NCBI RefSeq assembly: GCF_900698995.1
Contig: NZ_LR217735.1
Location: forward strand, 496,001 to 560,000
Reading direction: 5' to 3'
Source of the DNA: Erwinia_E haradaeae_C
Lineage (GTDB): Bacteria > Pseudomonadota > Gammaproteobacteria > Enterobacterales > Enterobacteriaceae
Length of the DNA: 64,000 nucleotides
Shown: positions 18,994 through 29,238 of the stretch, one piece after another
How positions within the stretch are numbered: position 1 is the stretch's first letter
How the letters are laid out: every line of letters begins with the position of its first letter
The notes under the pieces: generated by a model
Told to the model about the DNA's origin: nothing
The model's database searches: none
What the model saw: only the letters and a program-made list of their open reading frames with translations
Made by a program: the position numbers and the translations under genes

Positions 18994-19789
18994 CAGAACT
19001 TTTGCTCTCATCATGATTATAGTATAATAATCTTTAATATAAAAGAAATGGCAGACTTTATTTTTATTGCATCTAATTATGATAGCTAATATTTATCGTA
19101 CTGCTTAATATTATATAAAGCCAAACCAGAAAGATAAAAAAGAAAATTTTATAAAATTAATTCTTATTATGTAGTTGAGGAAGATATTTTTTTTTATTTA
19201 ATTTTATCTAAATTTCATTATAAAATTATTAATTTTTCTCGGTTAACTTGTATTATTTAATAATCGTTAAGGATTATATATAATATAGTTTTATTAATAT
19301 TAGAGATTTTACTTTCCTTTTATCAGTATATTATTATGGTTTTGCTAGAATTATTAAAAATAATTATATAAGGAAATGCAGACCTTTTTATGTATTATAA
19401 ACTCTAATAGTTATTTTTATATGTATTGTAAAAATCTAATAGTTGTTTTTAGTTTTATCCTTAATTAAGACCGACTATATAGAATCATAAAATCATGTTT
19501 TATATTATGCTAATAAATTATCAATAATCTTGGTTTATTTAAATGGCAGTAGTTTTTAATAAAAAGAAATAATTCTATAGTTTTAGGATCTTTATTTTTA
19601 AAAGTTTTTATTTTGAAGTATATTATAAGATTTATAGTTCTCATGCACTCGGCGTAGCGTAATGGAATATTTATGACATTATATATTTCTTATAAGATAC
19701 CACTATCTAGTTAGTAGGCTGGATAGTGATGGAGAAAATTTTATACGATCATATAATATGGTATAATAATATGATTTTTAATTATGACC
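18994..19789. other. AT-rich spacer between minC and erpA
   Basis: It should hold the min promoter. Near 19405-19460 the phrase CTAATAGTT followed by a T run occurs twice. No gene remnant recognised; in E. coli these two genes are not neighbours, so at least one rearrangement joins here. Confidence 0.5.
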
Positions 19790-20134
19790 TCAAATGTTAA
19801 AAGAGGAGCCACAACTACAAGTGATTTTTGCGTTTGGATTGCTTACTATAAAACGGGATCCTTCTATATTCTCTATATAATCTACTAGACCTCCAATTAG
19901 ATATTGAAAGCTCATCGGGTCAACTATCAACATTACTCCAAATTTTTCCACTGTGATATCATCATCATGAACTTTATGATCTAGAGTAAACCCATATTGA
20001 AAGCCACTACATCCACCTCCAGTAATATACACGCGTAGTTTTAAATTTGAATTATTTTTATGAAAAATCAGATCTTTCACTTTATTTGCTGCAGAATCAG
20101 AAAAACACAAAGGTATAACTTGATCATGTATCAT
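19790..20134 (-). CDS. erpA: Iron-sulfur cluster insertion protein ErpA
   Basis: A-type carrier that passes Fe-S clusters to apoproteins, including isoprenoid synthesis enzymes in E. coli. The 114 residues equal the E. coli length. Visible are SAANKVKDLI, NLKLRVYITGGGCSGFQYGF with the first cluster-binding Cys, VDPMSFQYLIGG, GSRFIVSNPNA and the C-terminal CSCGSSFNI with the other two Cys. A TTG at 20146 extends the frame by four residues, but the ATG at 20134 matches the family start and has GGA eight bases upstream. Likely clients in this window include LipA and AcnB. Confidence 0.95.
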   Translation of the reverse strand: MIHDQVIPLCFSDSAANKVKDLIFHKNNSNLKLRVYITGGGCSGFQYGFTLDHKVHDDDITVEKFGVMLIVDPMSFQYLIGGLVDYIENIEGSRFIVSNPNAKITCSCGSSFNI

Positions 20135-21420
20135 TGTTAAATCCAATATTAATTGAGATCTGTGATATTAAAGATAACGACTTTTTTATAATAGCTTGAC
20201 CTCTAGAATAATAAAATTTTATAGCCCTTTATTGCTAGCTGCTAAAAACCTGATGGTTCAATTAATAGAATATATTACAATAGCTGGTTAACTCTATTAT
20301 ACAATGATTTGTTATATTTTTATCGCATCATACATGTATAGATCAGATCTATATTGTTTTATATTTTTAATATATTTGATATGATATTATCAATTTCAGC
20401 TATTTTTGTCCACGTTAGATATACCTATATATCAATAATAGTCTATATCACTTAGTTGATGATAAACTTTTAGTATCCTATATTAGGAAAATATTAACTA
20501 TTTTGCTTAGATTTTATATGAAATTGATATTAATATTTTTATATTTATCCGTAATAATTTAGAGGTAAGATATATATTATCAGCCATATTTGAGATAGTA
20601 TGGTGTAGCATAATAATATCAGTATTGATATAGTATGAGTCTAGTAATCTTGCAAAATGATTTAACGCTATAATAGGTATTATTCTTTAATTGCATTTAC
20701 TAGAAATGTTTTTCTAATATAAAAAAATTATGCCTATTAATATTTACTAATAATTTTTAACATAATTTAAGTTCTTAGATATTCTAGATTAAATATCTAA
20801 ATTTTATATTGTTAGCTTTTAATATATTTTTAGATCTATTTTAAAGCGATTATAGATCTTCATAATTTATAGATTTATGCATATTACATGTAAGTGCAGA
20901 CATCTTATATGATATCAAAATGTCACGGAAGACTAAAATATCTAATTTAAATACTAGAAGATTTTATCTATTATTAAAACTTACATAAATTAGTAAGAAT
21001 TCATGATTGAGATTAGCTCGAAGGCAATTAGACAATTGATTAGTAGACAGAAAACATGCACAAGAATCAAGCTATATCAATTTTTAGTATTAATGTTTTT
21101 CATTTTGAATCTTATGATGTACTTATCTATATGTTAGATAGCATAATCTGAAATAGAATATGTAAAGTATGAATTTTATACTTTTTAGTAAAAATTGATT
21201 TTTCTTATTCAATACAATTTAAAGTTAAGCTGCATATAAAAGTTAAATTATAAATTATAGAATGTATTCCGAATATTCGCAGGAATAGAAAGCAATAATT
21301 CTGCAAATATTTATTAAAATTGTATATGAAATTCTAAGATAGATGCTCAAAAAGAACAAACACTAATAATAAAATTATTGCAAGATTAACATATCAATGT
21401 TCTCTAATTATATATCGTGT
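20135..21420. other. AT-rich spacer between erpA and purK
   Basis: About 1.3 kb without a recognisable gene. The gene order erpA-purK is not that of E. coli, so a rearrangement or a large deletion ended here. No strong hairpin or repeat noticed. Confidence 0.5.
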
Positions 21421-22503
21421 TTAGATGTAGATCTGTTTTTGAGATAGTGTATTTTGTGCCCAGATAATATAGTCAGTATATTCTACCGGGAAGGTTGGTA
21501 GAAGGGAATTTAGTATTTGGCTAAGTATAACTGGGCTAAGATCTACTAGATTAATGTGACCAACTTTACGGCCATGGCAAACAGTTTTGTTATACCAATG
21601 CAAATGAAGTCGTGGTTCAGAAAGCCATGACATGCGAGAATTAATACCAATAAGATTCAGCATAACAGCGGGCATATATGTTATCGGTGTAGGTAAAGGA
21701 AGATTAAGAATAGCTCTTAAATGTAATTCAAATTGACTAATGGAAGCAGCATCCTGTGTCCAGTGTCCACTATTATGAACACGTGCTGATAATTCATTAA
21801 TGAGAAGACCTTCTGATGACATAAAACATTCCATAGTCATGACGCCAATATAATCTAATTCATGCATGATCATAGATAACATATGTTCAGCTATATTTTG
21901 TTGTGTATTATGATTTAGTAGCACTACGCTTGCACGTAAAACACCATTCTGATGGAAGTTATAAGTAAGGGGATAAAAAGCTGTATCTCCATTGCGACCT
22001 CTAGCACCAATAAGAGATAATTCATTAGAAAAGTTAATTCTTTTTTCTACGATACACTGACCATACATATTTTTTGGTACTATTTCGATGTTATCAGGAC
22101 ATAAATTCCATTGACCATGTCCATTATAACCACCATTACGACATTTCACAATAACATGCCGATCAAGAGTAGAAAATATTTGAGGCCATTGTGTTTTGCA
22201 AGACAGTGGTTGCCATGGTGCAGTTGCTAAATTAAGATCGTTTAGTAATTTTTTTTGCCTCAGACGATCAGTTAATACTGGAAAGATATCGCGATTTACA
22301 AAGGAGATGCTTTTAGATAACTTTTGAGTTAACACTGTGTTTGGCCAGCATTCTATTTCCGTAGTAATCACACTATTATTAACTGAGAATATTCGAAGAT
22401 CGCTATTTAATGCAATGAGATGAACAGTCACTCCAAGTGGCTCACCAGCTTGACGTAACATATGACCTAATTGACCATCTCCCAAGACATAAACTAGTTT
22501 CAT
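21421..22503 (-). CDS. purK: N5-carboxyaminoimidazole ribonucleotide synthase
   Basis: ATP-grasp enzyme that carboxylates aminoimidazole ribonucleotide with bicarbonate, paired with PurE in de novo purine synthesis. The 360 residues match E. coli PurK (355): N-terminal VYVLGDGQLGHML, a central ATP-grasp core with VIVKCRNGGYNGHGQW, TAFYPLTYNFHQNGVLRAS and MTMECFMSSEGLLINELSARVHNSGHWT, and a C-terminal domain. It begins two bases after the purE stop, with GAGGAAG inside the end of purE as ribosome-binding site, so the pair is co-translated as in E. coli. Confidence 0.96.
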   Translation of the reverse strand: MKLVYVLGDGQLGHMLRQAGEPLGVTVHLIALNSDLRIFSVNNSVITTEIECWPNTVLTQKLSKSISFVNRDIFPVLTDRLRQKKLLNDLNLATAPWQPLSCKTQWPQIFSTLDRHVIVKCRNGGYNGHGQWNLCPDNIEIVPKNMYGQCIVEKRINFSNELSLIGARGRNGDTAFYPLTYNFHQNGVLRASVVLLNHNTQQNIAEHMLSMIMHELDYIGVMTMECFMSSEGLLINELSARVHNSGHWTQDAASISQFELHLRAILNLPLPTPITYMPAVMLNLIGINSRMSWLSEPRLHLHWYNKTVCHGRKVGHINLVDLSPVILSQILNSLLPTFPVEYTDYIIWAQNTLSQKQIYI

Positions 22504-22505
22504 CT

Positions 22506-23009
22506 TTACTTCCTCGGGTCTGGATGTTTGAGCACTTCATTTGTCTGACGTTGTCTCCATCTTGCTATCCTCACAGCTAATCGTGTATCGTTTAAAGCAA
22601 GAACTTGCACAGCTAAAATAGCTGCATTAGTAGCTCCAGCGGTTCCAATAGCTAACGTTCCAACTGGTACACCAGATGGCATCTGAAGAATAGAATACAA
22701 GCTATCTATTCCACCTAACATAGAATTATATATTGGCACACCAAATACTGGTATTAATGTTTTAGCTGCTAACATCCCTGGTAGATGTGCTGCCCCGCCT
22801 GCACCGGCAATAATAATTTGATAACCATCATCTTTAGCTTTTTCTGCAAAGTTAAATAGTTTTTCTGGTGTTCGATGAGCTGATATTACTTCGCAATGAA
22901 ATGAAACTTCGAATTGATTTAGGATATCTGCAGAGTGTTTCATAGTGGGCCAGTCACTTTTAGAGCCCATAACAATTGCAATACAGTTAATATTAGATGT
23001 ATATGGCAT
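22506..23009 (-). CDS. purE: N5-carboxyaminoimidazole ribonucleotide mutase
   Basis: Moves the carboxyl group of N5-CAIR to C4, making CAIR for the next purine step. The 167 residues match E. coli PurE (169): VMGSKSDWPTM at the phosphate-binding start, the catalytic His in ISAHRTPE, IIAGAGGAAHLPGMLAAKT, and SLYSILQMPSGVPVGTLAIG. It is first of purE-purK. The start ATG has GGGAA about 10 bases upstream. I could not identify a PurR operator in the 175 bases between it and lpxH. Confidence 0.96.
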   Translation of the reverse strand: MPYTSNINCIAIVMGSKSDWPTMKHSADILNQFEVSFHCEVISAHRTPEKLFNFAEKAKDDGYQIIIAGAGGAAHLPGMLAAKTLIPVFGVPIYNSMLGGIDSLYSILQMPSGVPVGTLAIGTAGATNAAILAVQVLALNDTRLAVRIARWRQRQTNEVLKHPDPRK

Positions 23010-23071
23010 ATATGATCATTCCCATGATTTTAAAATATTACTATTACTGACAAACATCATAATGAGGTTGT

Positions 23072-23101
23072 TTAATGCAAGAACACTTAATGCAAGAACA
23101 C
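23072..23101. repeat. Tandem duplication of 15 bp
   Basis: Two exact copies of TTAATGCAAGAACAC lie head to tail between purE and lpxH. It looks like a replication-slippage duplication in non-coding DNA. Confidence 0.8.
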
Positions 23102-23184
23102 ATAGAGGAGTTGTATAAGTAATAATAGTTAAAGGGCATGTCTCTATAGTTAAGGTGTGACTTACTGCATGAGAGTCCTTACGC

Positions 23185-23901
23185 TTATAAAGAAAAAGTA
23201 ACAAGTTGAATGTCATTATGACTTACTCTAACCATAGACCCATATTGATGCCAATCCCCTAATACTAAACGCTGAGCTGGATATCCATGGATTTCTAATT
23301 GATGTACTGCTGGGCGATGAGTATGACCATGTATAAGTATTGACACCCGATATGCACGCATTATATCAGTGACTAATTGAGGATGCACGTCCATGGTTTC
23401 TATTTTTTTTTTATTGTTGATTTTTTTACTATAAACCCTAATGATGGATGCAATATGTTGTCGTGTATATATTGGTATAGTAAGAAATAAATTTTTCATC
23501 CATCGACATTGTACTATTTTTCGATATAATTGATAAAATATATCATTAACACATAATGTATCACCATGCATAATTAGTAATCTTTGACCATATATTTCGA
23601 GAACACATTCATTAGGTATCAAATTTATCCCTGCTCTGCATGCAAAATGTTTACCTAATAAAAAATCACGGTTTCCATGAAGAAAGTGACATGGAATAGA
23701 TAATCGGCGAAGAAAGAAAGCCAAATATTCATACAGTGGATTTGGATCGTCGTCGCCAATCCAGTAATCAAATAAATCACCTAAAATATATAGCGCATCT
23801 ACATATCGAGCTTCATTATTTAAGAATTTTAAAAAACCAGAAGTAATATTTGGCGATCGATTAGATAAATGCAAGTCAGAAATAAAAAGCGTATTTGGCA
23901 T
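23185..23901 (-). CDS. lpxH: UDP-2,3-diacylglucosamine diphosphatase
   Basis: Membrane-associated metallo-phosphoesterase that releases UMP from UDP-2,3-diacylglucosamine to make lipid X in lipid A synthesis. The 238 residues match E. coli LpxH (240): metal-binding FISDLHL at the start, ILGDLFDYWIGDDDP, HGNRDFLLG, IMHGDTLC and the C-terminal LIHGHTHRPAVH. All calcineurin-like metal ligands are present. Upstream of purEK, as in E. coli. ppiB, which lies near lpxH in E. coli, is absent. Its presence means the cell probably still makes some lipid A and so has a real outer membrane, in agreement with bamD. Confidence 0.96.
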   Translation of the reverse strand: MPNTLFISDLHLSNRSPNITSGFLKFLNNEARYVDALYILGDLFDYWIGDDDPNPLYEYLAFFLRRLSIPCHFLHGNRDFLLGKHFACRAGINLIPNECVLEIYGQRLLIMHGDTLCVNDIFYQLYRKIVQCRWMKNLFLTIPIYTRQHIASIIRVYSKKINNKKKIETMDVHPQLVTDIMRAYRVSILIHGHTHRPAVHQLEIHGYPAQRLVLGDWHQYGSMVRVSHNDIQLVTFSL

Positions 23902-24498
23902 GATTAGTAAGTAGTTAACAGTATATAACGTATCAGTATCTATCTTCTCGTAGAATCTAAAAAGTAGAAAGTACTATGAAGTAAAATTAGTAATAATAGC
24001 ACTAAGTTTTATGTTGACATAAAATTACCTAACAATGATGATTGTATATCATATAAAATTATATCATGCGATCTATTATTTTAATATTAAATATATCATA
24101 AACATGATTAGATATAAAAATATATGGATAGTGAACTATGTGGTTAACCTAGATCTTTAAAGATCTCTACGTATAATGTGATGATCAATGAAAGAATTAA
24201 TTGCTATAACTCAGAATTTTACAAAATTCTGATAAGTTTATTTATTAACTTAATAATTATGCTCTGTCAGTCTAACTTTATTTAGAGTGTATATATTTTT
24301 AGGAAAGTGAAGAATTTGATGAAATAGTGCAGGCTTTGTATTGAATAATTATTCGATCTCTTTAATAAAAATATTTATTAACAATAAATAAAGTATTATT
24401 TACAGATATGTACTTGTATACTTATTGATAATGTCTTAATTGTATATTGTATCACATATCTATTTATATGCTACCCTGCTTTATCATGGAACATTAAT
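23902..24498. other. Divergent AT-rich spacer, ppiB site
   Basis: Lies between lpxH and cysS, where E. coli has ppiB; no PpiB motif was recognised. It contains a 16-bp palindrome AGATCTTTAAAGATCT at 24151-24166 and a 10-bp-arm hairpin at 24211-24232. Promoters for both flanking genes must be here. Confidence 0.5.
24211..24232. repeat. Hairpin, 10-bp arms, 2-base loop
   Basis: TCAGAATTTT and its exact complement around AC. It sits 45 bases after the 16-bp palindrome at 24151-24166. Possible relic of a terminator or of a lost gene. Confidence 0.4.
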
Positions 24499-25893
24499 AT
24501 GCTAAAAATCTTTAATACCTTAAGTCAAACTAAAGAGGAGATGAAACCTATTAATGGTAGTATGATTGGTATGTATGTTTGTGGCATGACTGTTTATGAT
24601 CTCTGTCATATTGGCCACGGAAGGACATTTTCGGCTTTTGATGTGATTGCACGTTATCTGCGATATCTTGGTTATGACCTAACTTACGTACGTAATATTA
24701 CTGATATTGATGATAAAATCATTAAACGTGCTAATTATGAAGGAAAATCGATTACATGTCTGACTCAGTCTATGATTCATGAGATGCATCGGGATTTATC
24801 AGCGCTAAATATTTTACTGCCAAATTATGAACCACGTGCTACTGACTATATTTCAGAGATGATTTTACTAATAGAAAAACTTATAACACAAAAACATGCA
24901 TATATTGCTCATAATGGCGATATAATGTTCTCCATTGAGAAAAGTCCGAGGTATGGATTGCTTTCACGGCAAAATTTGATTAACTTAAATATTGGTTCAA
25001 GAGTTACTCCTGTTAGCAACATAAAACAAAACCCTCTAGATTTTGTTTTATGGAAAAAATCAAAAAAAGATGAACCATCTTGGGACTCTCCGTGGGGACA
25101 TGGTCGTCCAGGTTGGCATATTGAATGTTCTGCAATGAATCATAAACAATTAGGTCATCACTTTGATATTCATGGTGGTGGATCAGACTTGATGTTTCCA
25201 CATCATGAAAATGAAATCGCTCAGTCTACTTGCGCTTATGACACGCCATACGTAAACTATTGGATGCATTCTGGTATGGTGATGATTGATCGTGAAAAGA
25301 TGTCAAAATCTTTCAATAATTTCTTAACTGTACGTGAAATATTAAAATATCATGATGGAGAGACTTTGCGTTATTTTTTAATATCAAGCCACTATCGTAG
25401 TCCAATACATTACAGTACAGATAGCTTAATGCAAGCACGTTTTGCACTTGAGCGTCTTTATATAGCTTTGCAGAATACAGAGCGCAATACAGACAGATGC
25501 TCAGGTGAAGAATTTGAAAAGCGTTTTTGTCAAGCAATGAATGATGATTTTAATACTCCAGTAGCTTGCGCTGTTCTCTTTGATTTAGCACGAGAAATTA
25601 ATCGTAAAAAAATAACTGATAAGAGATTAGCAAATAGCTTAGCAATGCGTTTACGTTTTCTTGGTGGTATTCTTGGTTTGCTAGAGCAAGATCCAGATCA
25701 GTTTTTAAAAAAAAATAACTTATATTGTAAGGATGGTCAGCTGTCAACAATCGAAAATCTTATCCAGGTTCGCACTAATGCTCGAAAAAATAAAAACTGG
25801 AGGAAAGCTGATTTTATACGCAATTACCTTGATAAATATATGAATATTATTTTAGAAGATAATATAGAAAGCACTTACTGGCGCAAGAAGTAG
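24499..25893 (+). CDS. cysS: Cysteinyl-tRNA synthetase
   Basis: Class I synthetase that charges tRNA-Cys; monomer in E. coli. The 464 residues match E. coli CysS (461). Visible are the zinc Cys in YVCGMTVYD, the HIGH motif in CHIGHGRTF, TYVRNITDIDDKI, GRPGWHIECSAMN (second zinc Cys), HGGGSDLMFPHHENE (zinc His and Glu) and the KMSKS loop in DREKMSKSFNN, then the helical anticodon-binding domain. The ribosome-binding site is weak (GGAAC about 8 bases before the ATG). It stands alone and faces aspS tail to tail. Confidence 0.97.
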   Translation: MLKIFNTLSQTKEEMKPINGSMIGMYVCGMTVYDLCHIGHGRTFSAFDVIARYLRYLGYDLTYVRNITDIDDKIIKRANYEGKSITCLTQSMIHEMHRDLSALNILLPNYEPRATDYISEMILLIEKLITQKHAYIAHNGDIMFSIEKSPRYGLLSRQNLINLNIGSRVTPVSNIKQNPLDFVLWKKSKKDEPSWDSPWGHGRPGWHIECSAMNHKQLGHHFDIHGGGSDLMFPHHENEIAQSTCAYDTPYVNYWMHSGMVMIDREKMSKSFNNFLTVREILKYHDGETLRYFLISSHYRSPIHYSTDSLMQARFALERLYIALQNTERNTDRCSGEEFEKRFCQAMNDDFNTPVACAVLFDLAREINRKKITDKRLANSLAMRLRFLGGILGLLEQDPDQFLKKNNLYCKDGQLSTIENLIQVRTNARKNKNWRKADFIRNYLDKYMNIILEDNIESTYWRKK

Positions 25894-26447
25894 CCAGAAT
25901 AAGACTTGAAGATTCTTAGATGTTAATGAGTTATTAAAATAAAGCTCTATATATAAATACATTATTTTGTCGGTTCAATAACATTAATTTAATATGCTTT
26001 AGTTTTTTCTAATATAGAAATATCATTAGTGGAATTCTTGATTATTTTTATATTTTTAATATTAGTTAAAATTTTAACCTGGGTATGAATTCTGTTTATA
26101 TATTTGTTTATGTTATACAGTAAAAATATTTAGTAAAAAGTTCGTCTTAATAAGTAATTATTTCATAATTTTGTTTTTTTATTTTTAATAAATAAAGATA
26201 TATTATCAGTATTAATATTAGACTGTTTTATTAAAAATAATATCATTTTATATATTGTACTTTATATTTTTTTATTAGATTATTTTATGTAATGATTTTA
26301 ATCCGTGTTAAATATGGTGTTATTTTAATTAGGCAGTTTTTTTAAAAACGCACTATTTTTCGGAAATTTAGTAGTGATGTAAAACTCTTTATTAAATATT
26401 TTTTATTTCTATTTCTATTGTACCAATACTAATCTTATAGTATTTTT
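25894..26447. other. Convergent AT-rich spacer between cysS and aspS
   Basis: Both genes end here. A T7-A5 tract near 26335-26352 is the only terminator-like sequence I see, and it is weak. No gene seen. Confidence 0.5.
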
Positions 26448-28199
26448 TTAAGTTTTGATACCCAATTCCATTAATAAAAATGGATGAGCAGTATAAGGAG
26501 CATTTGTCATCGGACAAATAGCAGAAGTAGTTTTAGGAAAAGCAATAACATCACGTATGTTATCTGAGTTGGTTAACAGCATTACCAGGCGATCCAGACC
26601 AAAAGCTAAACCAGCATGCGGAGGGGCGCCGAATTTTAGGGCTTCGAGAAAAAAACCAAATTTTTGATTTTGCTCATCTTCGGAAATACCTAAGAGGTCA
26701 AATATTGTTTTTTGCATTACCCATTCATTTATACGTACAGATCCACCACACACTTCATAACCATTAATTACCATATCATATGCATTAGCGATTGCATTTT
26801 CTGGCGCTTCTCTTAGTTTTTCCGCTGACATTGTCTTAGGGGCGGTAAAAGGATGATGCATTGACGTTAGATTACCCTTCGCATCCACTTCAAACATTGG
26901 GAAGTCTACTATCCATAAAGGCTCCCAAGAAGAGTTGTTGTTAATATTTAGCTCATGACCTAGTTTTGTGCGTAAAGCGCCTAGTGCATTAGTGACTAGA
27001 TCTTTAAGGCCTGCAGCAAAAAAAATCATATCCCCATCAACTGCTTTAGTACGATCTAAGAGCCTGCTTATTATTTCTGAATCTAGATGCTTGACCAGAG
27101 GGCCGCTAATTCCAGAAAGAGCATTGTTTCGATGATAGATTTTAATCCAAGAGATTCTGTTTAAACCGCAGCTCTTGGAAAATTGTACATAAGACTCAAT
27201 TTGTTTTCGTGTGAGTCTAGCTCCACCCGGGACACATAATACAGTTATGCGATCTGTAGTGTGATTGAATGGTTTAGAAAAACCTAAAAAATCAATTTTT
27301 TGTATCAAATCAGCTACATCTATTAACTCCATCGGGTTTCGTAAGTCTGGTTTATCTGAACCATAGCGCCGCTTTGATTCGGCAAAGGTCATCACTGGAA
27401 AACTATGTAATGATACAGATTTTATTTTTAACCATAAAGTATGCACTAAACTTTCCATGATTGTCATTACTTCTTTAGCATTCATAAATGAGGTTTCGAC
27501 ATCAATTTGCGTAAACTCTGGCTGACGATCAGCGCGCAAATCTTCATCACGAAAACATTTTACGATCTGATAATAACGATCAAATCCTGAGATCATCAAC
27601 AATTGTTTAAATAATTGTGGTGATTGTGGCAGTGAATAGAATTTACCAATATGACAGCGACTAGGGACTAGATAGTTTCGAGCACCTTCTGGTGTAATTT
27701 TAGTTAACATTGGTGTCTCTATATCGATAAAACCTGCATTTTCCATAAATTGTCTTACTATGCTGGTAATGGTGGAGCGAACTTTTAGTCGACTAGCCAT
27801 TTCTGGACGTCTTAAATCTAGATAGCGATACTTTAAACGTGCTTCTTCGCTATTATTTTTGCTAAAATCTAGAGGAACTGATTCAGAGCGATTAATGATA
27901 GATAGATTTGTTGCGCATACTTCAATATTACCAGTTGGCATGGATTTATTTTTATTTTTTTCAGTACGAATACAAACTGTACCAATAACCTGAATACAAA
28001 ATTCATTACGTAATTCACTAGCAAGACGAAATGTTTGATAATAATCCTGGCTAAAAAAAACCTGTACAATACCTTCACGGTCGCGCATATCAATAAAAAT
28101 AATGCTTCCTAAATTACGATAGCGGTGCACCCATCCACATAGTGTGATTTTTTTATCTATGTAGGTTTGATTAAGTTGTCCGCAATATGCCGTACGCAT
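26448..28199 (-). CDS. aspS: Aspartyl-tRNA synthetase
   Basis: Class II synthetase that charges tRNA-Asp. The 583 residues match E. coli AspS (590): N-terminal OB-fold anticodon-binding domain with GWVHRYRNLGSIIFIDMRDREG, motif 1 region with FIDIETPMLTKITPEGARNYLVPSR, motif 2 in FRDEDLRADRQPEFTQID, the bacterial insertion domain in the middle, the HHPFTAP segment, and motif 3 in HAGLAFGLDRLVMLL. An AGAGGT ribosome-binding site precedes the ATG. The C-terminus is a few residues shorter than in E. coli. No neighbour within 500 bases on either side. Confidence 0.97.
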   Translation of the reverse strand: MRTAYCGQLNQTYIDKKITLCGWVHRYRNLGSIIFIDMRDREGIVQVFFSQDYYQTFRLASELRNEFCIQVIGTVCIRTEKNKNKSMPTGNIEVCATNLSIINRSESVPLDFSKNNSEEARLKYRYLDLRRPEMASRLKVRSTITSIVRQFMENAGFIDIETPMLTKITPEGARNYLVPSRCHIGKFYSLPQSPQLFKQLLMISGFDRYYQIVKCFRDEDLRADRQPEFTQIDVETSFMNAKEVMTIMESLVHTLWLKIKSVSLHSFPVMTFAESKRRYGSDKPDLRNPMELIDVADLIQKIDFLGFSKPFNHTTDRITVLCVPGGARLTRKQIESYVQFSKSCGLNRISWIKIYHRNNALSGISGPLVKHLDSEIISRLLDRTKAVDGDMIFFAAGLKDLVTNALGALRTKLGHELNINNNSSWEPLWIVDFPMFEVDAKGNLTSMHHPFTAPKTMSAEKLREAPENAIANAYDMVINGYEVCGGSVRINEWVMQKTIFDLLGISEDEQNQKFGFFLEALKFGAPPHAGLAFGLDRLVMLLTNSDNIRDVIAFPKTTSAICPMTNAPYTAHPFLLMELGIKT

Positions 28200-29238
28200 G
28201 ATTATACCTCTTATTTTAATGCTGTGATTTAATGGTATTAAATATTACTATATAATATACATTAACAGTTGAGAAAAAATTTCTACATGCTGTAGGTGAT
28301 TTAATAAGCGTACTAATTATAGATTATAAATCTAGTTTTATAGGTTTGATTATTAATTCCTTGATATTATCATCAGTTTTATTCATTATAGATTGTTATA
28401 GAATGTTTAGTGTATTTATGTCTTATTTTAAGATATCCGAAAATAGGTATATGTAATAATTTAAATAAGATTTCATATATATAGTAATTTTACATAAACT
28501 CATTGCGTAGAGTTAATTTTTTTCAATAAAGAATGTTTATAATTTCTTAAGATTTAATTACTATTATAGAAGTTGTGATGCGAGAAGTAACTTAACATTT
28601 TGCATAGTATAGCTAGCGATACGGTAAATTGCTATATTTACTACATAAACCAATTAATAGAGTTTATCTCTAGTAGCAACAGATAAAGATTTTTAAATGC
28701 ATAGTATTTCATTAGGATTACAGTAATTTTATTTGAATATGTTAATTTATTAATTTTATTAACTCCTATAATATTTTATATATAATTATAGCAATTATTC
28801 TGCAATTTTTATTGCCAATAAAAATTTTTAAAAAGCGATATATATATGATATCTCTTTTGTTAAAAAAATATAATAGAGAATTAGAACATAGACCAAATG
28901 CTAGAGGGTATCTTAAATATAAATTTTGAACATTGCTCTAATGATATTAGTATCATAACCAATATGATTATAACCAGACTGATAGTGTATTAAAGAGTAA
29001 TGTTGTCATTGTATTTTTAACTTTTAAGGTTAAATATTTAATTTTATATCAAATATTTAACCTTACTAATTAAATTAGTTATTTAAAAATTTTATTTAAT
29101 CAGTTAGGTTGCATATGTGATAAATAACCAAAACTTATAGTTTTATAAGATTTTATTATCAGTGATATGAAAGAAAAATCATTTTATAATTAATTTTTAA
29201 TAAGGTGGTTCAGTCAACAAAATTCATAACGTAAAGAG
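28200..29238. other. AT-rich spacer between aspS and cysA
   Basis: About 1 kb without a gene. It contains a strong inverted repeat at 29025-29065, some 170 bases past the cysA stop, which may end the cys transcript. In E. coli cysM follows cysA; I could not recognise a cysM relic. Confidence 0.5.
29025..29065. repeat. Inverted repeat, 15-bp arms, downstream of cysA
   Basis: Perfect arms of the form TAAGGTTAAATATTT around an 11-base loop. Each arm has a GG or CC pair, so the stem is stronger than most AT hairpins here. It could act as a transcript end or 3' stabiliser for the cysPUWA mRNA, but no clean T run follows on the minus strand. Confidence 0.5.

Noticed and set aside
23016..23216. A 66-residue minus-strand ORF between purE and lpxH
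   Set aside because: Overlaps the end of lpxH, contains the tandem duplication, has no homology I recognise and no good start signal.
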